A stretch of 64,000 nt of DNA, from the NCBI RefSeq assembly GCF_006716065.1, contig NZ_VFOL01000001.1:1-64000 (forward strand), written 5' to 3'. The notes beneath the pieces are model-generated. The model was not told the origin of the DNA. It saw only the letters and a program-made list of their open reading frames with translations, and did not search any database. This stretch comes from Salinispora arenicola. GTDB lineage: Bacteria > Actinomycetota > Actinomycetes > Mycobacteriales > Micromonosporaceae. Positions 1 to 9,000 of this stretch are shown one piece after another; positions within the stretch are counted from its first letter, which is position 1; every line of letters starts with the position of its first letter. The position numbers and the translations under genes were made by a program.

Positions 1-3000
1 CCGCCACAGGTCCGCCGGCCCGGCTACGCCACCTGGCAGTCGGCAGGCCATGCCCACGACGGCGACCGGCTCCTCGGGGTCGGCGGCCAGGACGGTCGGC
101 GTCACCGTCGTCGGCGCGGCATCACCCAGTTCGTCGCGCAGGTGGCGGGCGAGGGCCTGCGGGTTCGGATGGTCGAACACCAGGGTGGCGGGAAGCTTCA
201 GGCCGGTCGCCTCCCGCAGCCGGTTACGCAGCTCCACCGACGTCAACGAGTCGAACCCGGCATCCATGAACGCCGCATCCGCCCGGACCGCTCCGGCGTC
301 GGAGTGCCCGAGCACGGCCGCGACCTGGCTACGGACCATGTCCAGCAGCAGGGACAGCTGATCCGCCGGGGTCAGCCCGGCCAGTCGCTCGGCGAGCCGG
401 CCGCGCTTCCCGCCGGTGCCGCCCGAACGCGCCTGCCGCCGGCCCGCGCGAACCAGACCGCGCAACATGTGGGGTACCGCACCGCCCGTTGCGGCGTCGG
501 CGCGGACCCCACGCAGATCGAGCTTCGCGGGCACCAGCAACGCCTGCTCCGCGCCAAGGGCGGCGTCGAACAGTCCCATGCCCTCGGCCTGGGTCATCAA
601 CTGGAGTCCGCCCCGCCGGTTCATCCGCGCTCTGGTCAACTCGTCGGTGCCGGCCGCCATCCCGGCGGCCTGGTCCCACAGACCCCACGCCAACGACAAC
701 CCCGGCAAACCCAACGACCGACGCTGAGCCATCAACCCATCCAAAAACGCATTCGCCGCCGCGTAACCACCACTACCAGCACCCATAAACACCGCCGACA
801 CCGACGAATACACAACAAACGCGTCCAACCGCAGATCGCGAGTCAGCTCATCCAAATGCCGCACCGCATCCACCTTCGGCGCGAACACCCGGGCCAGCTT
901 CTCCGGCGTGACCGTCTCGATCACCCCGGCGTCCAGCACGCCGGCCGTGTGCACGACGGCGGTCGGACGGTGCGCGGCCAGCAGGGCCGCCACCTCAGCT
1001 CGCACGGACACGTCGCAGGCGACAACCGACACGGCCACGCCCCGTTCGGACAGATCGGCGACCAACTCGGTCGCGCCCTCGGCGGCCGGACCCCGCCGGC
1101 TGGCCAGCACCAGCCGGCGCACGCCATGCCGGGTCACCAGATGCCGGGCGACCAGGGCACCCAGCGCGCCGGCACCCGAGACCAGCACCGTACTCTCCGG
1201 GCCGAAAACCGCCGGTGCCTCGTTGGTCCCGGCGGCGCGGGCGAGTCGTGGCACGGAAAGGGCCGTTCCGCGCACCGCGACCTGCGGCTCACCACTGGCC
1301 AGGACAACGCCGAGCACGGACTCCGCACCCGCGTCGGCGGCCGGGTCCAGGTCCAGCAGGTGAATCCGGTCCGGGTTCTCGCCCTGGGCGGCACGCACGA
1401 GACCCCACACCGCCGCCGCGGCCGGATCTGTCACCGTGCCGTCACCAGCGGGTACCGCACCGCGGGTCACGACCACCAACCGCGAGTCCTCCGCCCCGGA
1501 TCCGGTCAGCCAGGCCTGCACGACCTCCAGCGCCCGGGAGGTCACCGTCAGGGCGTCGTCCGCGCCGGTCACATCGAGGACGACCGCCGCAGGAGCGTCG
1601 GTCAGCGCGGTCACCTCCTCGGCGGTGGTGACCGGCACCCAGGACACAGCCGGCGTCCCCGCACCATCGGGCAGCGCGATCCACGTCACCTCGAACAGCG
1701 AGCGGGAGGGCGCTGCGCCTGGCTCGGCCGCAGCCGACTCAGCGTTGGGCGCCGTGCGGAAGCGGAGCGAACCCACGGTCACGACCGGGGCGCCGGTCTC
1801 GTCGGCCGCGGCCAGTGCCACGCTGTCGGCGCCGGTGGGCGTCAGCCGTACCCGCAGTGCCGACGCGCCTGCGGCATGCAGTACCACACCACGCCAGCCC
1901 AGCGGTTGTCGCGGCTGCGACCCGTCCTCGTTCGCGTCCCGCAGCGCCGGGTGCAGTGCCGCGTCCAGCAACGCGGGGTGGACGCCGAACGCCGTCGCCT
2001 CCCCGTCACGGTCCTCGGGCAGGGCGACGTCGACGAAGACCTCCCGGTCCCGCTGCCATGCCGCCCGCACGGCCCGGAACGACTGCCCGTACGCGAGATC
2101 GTGCCCGGCCAGGTCGGAGTAGAGCGCCTCGACGTCGACGCGGTGCGCACCGGGAGGCGGCCAGGCGGTGGCGTCAAACGGGTCCTGCGGCCCGGGTGTA
2201 CTCGACAGCACGCCGGTGGCGTGTCGCGTCCATCCGTCGTCGGAGTCGTCCTCGCGTAGGGCGTATACGTCCACCGTGCGAGCGTCGTTCTCGCCGGGCC
2301 CGCTCAGGGCGACCTGCACGCGCACGCCACCATGGGCCGGAACGACGAGCGGGGTCTCGATCACCAGCTCGTCCAGGTTCGGGCAGCCGGCTTCGTCACC
2401 GGCGCGCACGGCCAACTCGACCAGTCCGGCACCGGGGACCACCACCACGCCACCGACCTCGTGGTCGGCCAGCCACGGGTGCGACCGCAGTGACAACCGC
2501 GACGTGAAGACCAACCCGTCCGACCACGGCAGCCGCACCACCGCACCGAGCATCGGGTGGTCGGCGCCGGTAAGTCCCAGCGACGGCGCGTCTGCCGCAG
2601 CCGCCGTGTGCAGCCAGTAGTGCTGCTGGTCGAAGGCGTACGTCGGCAGATCCACCCAGCCGACGACCGGCGGCAGCAGACCACTCCAATCCACCGGCAC
2701 CCCACGGACAAACAGCTCAGCCATCGACGTCACAAGCCGCCGCACACCACCGTCGTCGCGCCGCAGGCTACCCCCCACCACCACATCAGCCTCAACACCA
2801 TCAACAACATCCACAATCGACTGAACCAAAACCGGGTGCGCACTCACCTCCACAAACACCCCATACCCCTGACCAATCAACTCCGCAACAGCCGCACCAA
2901 ACCGCACCTGACCACGCAAATTGCGATACCAATACCCACCATCAACCTCCCCAGCCCCCCGAACCCACCCACCACCGACCGTGGAAAAGAACGGCACCAC

Positions 3001-6000
3001 CGGCGCCACCGCACCAATCCCCGCCAACGACTCGGCCAACACACCCTCGATGTCCTCCACCTGACGCGTATGCGAGGCGTAGTCCACCGCCACCTGGCGG
3101 CCGTCCAGCGCCGCCACGGCCTCGGCCAGTGGTTCGACCTCACCGGCGATCACCACCGAGGAGGGCCCGTTGACTGCGGCGACCTCGACCCGGCCGGCCC
3201 ACGGGGCCAGCCGTGCGGCGACCTCGTGTTCGCCGAGGGCCACCGACGCCATGCCACCGCGTCCGGACAACCGTTCGGCAATGGCCTGGCTGCGCAGCGC
3301 CACCACCCGCGCGGCGTCCTCCAGCGACAACGCCCCCGCCACGCATGCCGCGGCGATCTCACCCTGCGAGTGGCCGAGCACCGCGTCGGGCACCACGCCC
3401 ACCGACGCCCACCAGGCGGCCAGACCCACCATGACGGCGAAGCTGGCCGGCTGCAGCACGTCGACCCGGTCCATCAACTCGGGATCGGCGTCACCGCGCA
3501 ACACGTCCACCAGGGACCAGTCGACCCACGGCTCCAACGCGGCGGCGCACTCGGTGATCCGCTCGGCGAACACCGGGGACGAGTCCAACAGTTCCCGGCC
3601 CATCCCGACCCACTGTGTCCCCTGCCCCGGGAACACCCACACCAGTCCACCCCACCCGCCCACGCTGCCGGTCACCACACCGGCCCCGCCGTCACCGCGG
3701 GCCAGCGCGTCGAGCCCGGTCAGTGCCTCCTCCGTCGAGCCGGCCAGCACGACGGCGCGATCGCCCAGCGCCGCCCGCCTCGACAGCAGGGCGCCCGCCA
3801 CCTGCCCCAGTGGCACTTCTGCCGCGCCGGCGAGAAACTCCGCCAGCCGGCCCGCCTGGCCCGCCAGCGAGGCGGCGCTGCGGGCCGACACCACCAGCGG
3901 CACCACGCCGCCCGGAACGTCCGGTGCCGGGACGGCCCGGACCTGGTCGGCCGGTGCCTCCTCGATGATGAGGTGCGCGTTCGTGCCGCTGATGCCGAAC
4001 GACGACACGCCCGCCCGGCGCGGATGACCGTTGCGCGACCAGTCGCGTGCCTCGGTCAGCAGTTCGACGGCACCGGCCGACCAGTCGACCTGGTGCGTGG
4101 GCTCCGCGACATGCAGGGTTGGCGGCAGCACGCCGTGCCGCAACGCCTGCACCATCTTGATCAGGCTGGCCACGCCCGCGGCCGCCTGAGTGTGGCCGAC
4201 GTTCGACTTCAACGAGCCCAGCCACAGCGGGCGGTCCGGGTCGCGGTCCCGGCCGTAGGTGGCCAGCAGTGCCTGAGCTTCGATCGGGTCGCCCAGGGAG
4301 GTACCCGTCCCGTGCGCCTCGACCGTGTCCACGTCGGAGGCCGCCAGTCCGGCACTGGCGAGCGCGCTGCGGATCACCCGCTGCTGCGACGGGCCGTTCG
4401 GCGCGGTCAGTCCGTTGGAGGCGCCGTCCTGGTTCACCGCGCTGCCCCGGATCACCGCCAGCACCCGGTGCCCCCGTTCCCGGGCCACCGACAGCCGCTC
4501 CAGCACCACCACGGCGACGCCTTCGGACAGCACGGTGCCGTCGGCGTCCGCGGAGAACGCCTTGCATCGCCCGTCCGCGGCCAGGCCTCGTTGCCGGGAC
4601 ATGCCGAGCACGCCGACCGGTGACCCCATCACGGCGACGCCGCCGGCCAGCGCCATCGAACACTCACCCTGCCGCAGCGCCTGGGCGGCGAGGTGCGTCG
4701 CCACCAGGGACGACGAGCACGCCGTGTCGACGGTCATCGCAGGACCCTCGAAACCGAGCACGTACGACACCCGGCCCGAGGCCACGCTGCCGGCCGTGGC
4801 TGTCGTGACGAAGCCCTCGAGCTCGGCCGGCATGTTGCTCAGCGACTCGAGATAGTCGTGTATGGACACACCGGAGAAGACGCCCACGTCGCCGCCCTGC
4901 ACCGAGGTCGGGTCGACGCCCGCCTGCTCCAGCGCCTCCCACGAGGCCTCGAGCAGCAACCGCTGCTGCGGGTCCATCGCCAGCGCCTCACGCGGTGAGA
5001 TCCCGAAGAACCCGGCGTCGAACAGCCCCGCGCCGGTGAGGAACCCCCCCTGCCGGGTGTAGGACGTGCCGGGGCGGTCCGGGTCGGGGTCGAACAGGCC
5101 GTCCAGGTCCCAGCCGCGGTCCTCGGGGAACGGTGACATCCCGTCCCGGCCGTCGTACACCATCCGCCACAGATCGTCGGGGTTGGTGACACCGCCGGGC
5201 AGCCGGCACGCCATCCCCACGATCGCGATCGGCTCGTCGGGGTCGGCGGCAACGGTGACCGAGGGTGCGGCGCCGGCCACCGTGTCACCCAGTTCGGCAC
5301 GCAGGTAGCCGGCCAGGGCAACCGGAGTGGGATAGTCGAAGATCAGCGTGGCGGGCAACCTCGCGCCGGTCGCCGAGCTCAGCCGGTTGCGCAGCTCCAC
5401 CGCGGTCAGGGAGTCGAACCCGATCTCGGTGAACTTGTGGGTGCCCTGGGTCAGTTCCGGCCCACGGAAGCCGAGCACGCCGGCCGCCTCGGTCTGGACG
5501 ATGCCGATGAGGAGCTTCTCCTGCTCCTCGGGAGCCAGCCCGGCGAGCCTGCGGACCAGGCCGCCGCTGTCGCCGGCCGAGGCCCGCGCCACCCGCCGGC
5601 CTACCCGGACCAGGCCGCGCAGCAGGTGTGGCACGTCCCCGCCGGCCGCGGCCTGGGCACGCAGCGCCTTCAGGTCCAGCTTGATCGGCACCAGCAGCGC
5701 CTGGTCGGCGCACAGGCCGATGTCGAACAGGGTGACGCCCTCGGCGGGTGTCAGCGCCAGGACGCCGCCGCGGCTCATCCGTGCCTGGTCCACCGCGCTG
5801 AGGTGGGCGGTCAGGCCGGTGGCCTGCTCCCACAGCCCCCACGCCAACGACAACCCAGGCAGCCCGGCCGCCCTGCGTTGTGCCATCACCCCGTCCAGGA
5901 ACGCGTTCGCCGCGGCGTAGTTACCCTGCCCGGCGGAGCCCATGAGCGCGGCGGCCGACGAGAACACGACGAAGGCATCGAGCTCCGAGCCACGGGTCAG

Positions 6001-9000
6001 CTCGTCGAGGTGCCGTACCGCGTCGACCTTGGGCGCGAACACCTCGGCCAGCCGCTCGGGGGTCAACGCGCCGATCACACCGTCGTCCAGGACCCCCGCC
6101 AGGTGCACGATCGCGGTCGGCCGGTGCTCGGCCAGCAGGTCCGCGACCGCGTCCCGGTCGGACACGTCGCACGCGGCCACGGACACGTCCGCACCCCGCT
6201 CGGTCAGTTCGGCGACCAACTCCGGCACACCCTGACCGGCTGTCCCCCGCCGACCGGCCAGCACCAGCCGGCGCACACCGTGCCGGAACACCAGATGTCG
6301 GGCGATCACGGCACCCAGCGACCCGGTTCCACCCGTCACCAGCACCCGCCCTTCCGGGCGGAACACGGCCGGCGCGTCGGGCGCCTGTCCTCCGGCCTGG
6401 GCCAGTCGGGGCGCGTGCAGGGTCGTCCCGCGTATCGCGAGCTGTGGTTCTCCGCTGGCCAGTGCCGCGGCCAGCATCGGGTTCGGACCGGCGGAGTCGG
6501 TGTCGACCAGAACGATCCGGTCCGGGTTCTCGGCCTGGGCGGCCCGCAGCAGACCCCAGACCGCCGCGCCGGCGGGATCGCTCACGGTACCGTCACCCGC
6601 GGGCACCGCGCCCCGGGTCATGACCACCAGCCGCGAGTCTTCCAGCCCTTCCCCGGTCAACCAGGCCTGCGCGACCGCCAGCACCCGCGTGGTCAATGCC
6701 AGCGCCCCGTCCTTACCGCCGACGGCGTGCAGGACGGCCGCCGAGGCGACGCTCGGGCTCCCGGTCAGGGCCGCCACGTCGGCAGCCGTGGTCACCGTGC
6801 TCCACGACGACGCGGGCTCCTCGGTGGCCGGCGACAACTCGGTCCACTCCACCCGGAACAGCGAGTCGCGGCTCGTCTCCGCTGCCGTCTCCAACTGTTC
6901 GGCGGAAACGGGCAGTGACACGAGCGAGTCCATTGTCACGACAAGCGCACCCGTGTCGTCAGCCGCCTGGAACGACAACGCGTCCGGGCCCGACGGCGCG
7001 ACCCGCACCCGAAGCGCCGCCGCGCCCACGGCGTGCAGCACGAGCCCGTTCCAGGCGAACGGCAGCACCTTGCGGTCGTCGTCGGGGTTGGCGAAGGCGT
7101 TGGTGTGCAGGGCGGCGTCCAGCAACGCCGGGTGGATGCCGAACTTACCGGCGTCCTCCCGGTGGTCGTCGGGGAGCGCGACCTCGGCGAACACCTCGTC
7201 GCCCCGGCGCCACACCGCGCGCAGCCCCTGGAACGCCGGCCCGTAGGCGTAACCACGCTCGACGAGGTCGGTGTAGAAGCCCTCGATGTCGACCTGCCGC
7301 ACGCCCTGCGGTGGCCAGGCAGTGAAGTCGAAGCCGGTTTCCGGTGTCGTCGTGGTCGACAGCAGGCCCACGGCGTGCCGGGTCCAGTCGTCGGCACCTT
7401 CCTGGAGCGAGTACACGGCGACCGGGCGTGACCCGGTCTCCCCCGGTCCACCAACCGCGACCTGGAGCCGGACCCCGGTGTTCTCGGGTAGCACGAGTGG
7501 TGCCTCGATCACGAGCTCTTCCAGGACGCCGAAGCCGAACTCGTCGCCCGCGCGCACCGCCAGATCGACGTACACCGTGCCGGGGACGAGGACGACGCCG
7601 CCGATCGCGTGGTCGGCCAGCCAGGGGTGCGACCGCAACGACAGGCGCGAGGTGAAGACCAACCCATCGGTCTGCGGAAGCGGCAGCACCGCTCCCAGCA
7701 GCGGATGATCGGCTCCGACCAGCCCCAACGACGCCGCGTCGGTGGCCGAGTCGGCCATCCGGAGCCAGTAGTGCCGGTGGTCGAACGCGTACGTCGGCAG
7801 GTCGACGTGCGCCGATGCCGACCCGCTGGGCAGGATCGCGGCCCAGTTCAGCGCGACGCCCAGGACGAACAGCTCGGCCATCGACGTCATCAGGCGCCGC
7901 AGGCCGCCCTCGTCGCGCCGCAGCGACCCGGTGACCTGGATGTCGGAGCCGACCCGGTCGACGATCTCACTGATCGGCTGGACCAGCACCGGGTGGGCGC
8001 TGATCTCGACGAACACGCCGTGCCCCTGCGCGATCAGGTCCGCGACCGCCGACCCGAACCGCACCTGGCCACGCAGGTTTCGGTACCAGTAGCCGCCGTC
8101 CACCACACTGGCGCCCTGGATCCACCCACCGGTCACGGTCGAGTAGAAGGGCACCTCCGGTGCCTGCGCGCCGATCCCGGCCAGCGCGTCGGCCAGGGTG
8201 TCGCGGATGTCTTCGACGTGTCGGGTATGCGAGGCGTAGTCGACCGCGACGCGCCGCACCCGGACCCCCTGGTCGTCAAGGACGTCCAGGGCCTCGTCGA
8301 GGGCGTCGGCGTCGCCGGCGATCACCACGGACGACGGGCCGTTCACGGCCGCCACCTCGACCCGGTCGGCCCACGGAGTCAGTCGCTCGGCCGCCTCGCT
8401 CTCGCTCAGGGCGACCGAGGCCATTCCCCCGCGCCCGGACAGCGTCGCGGCGATCGCCTGGCTGCGCAGGGCCACCACCCGCGCCGCGTCCCTGAGCGAC
8501 AGCGCACCAGCAACGCAGGCCGCGGCGATCTCACCCTGCGAGTGGCCGATCACCGCGTCGGGCTGGACACCCACCGATGCCCACACCGCGGCCAGACCGA
8601 TCATCACCGCGAAGCTCGCCGGCTGCAGCACGTCGACCCGCATCATCAGCGCTGGGTCGACGTCACCACGCAGCACGTCGACGAGGGACCAGTCGACCCA
8701 ACGCTCCAACGCGGCAGCACAGTCCGCGATCCGGTCCGCGAACACCGGGGACGAGTCCAACAGCTCCCGGCCCATGCCGACCCACTGCGTGCCCTGGCCC
8801 GGGAACACCCATACGATCTTGCCTGGCACCCCGGATCCGGTTACCAGCTGCGGCGCGGTAGCGCCGGCAGCCAGCGCAGCGAAGCCGGCGGTTGCCTCGC
8901 CGACCGAGTCGGCGACCACCACGGCACGTTCGCCCAGCGTGGCGCGACCTGACATCAGTGCCCCGGCCACCTGGGCCAGCGGCACCTCGGCACCCTCGAC

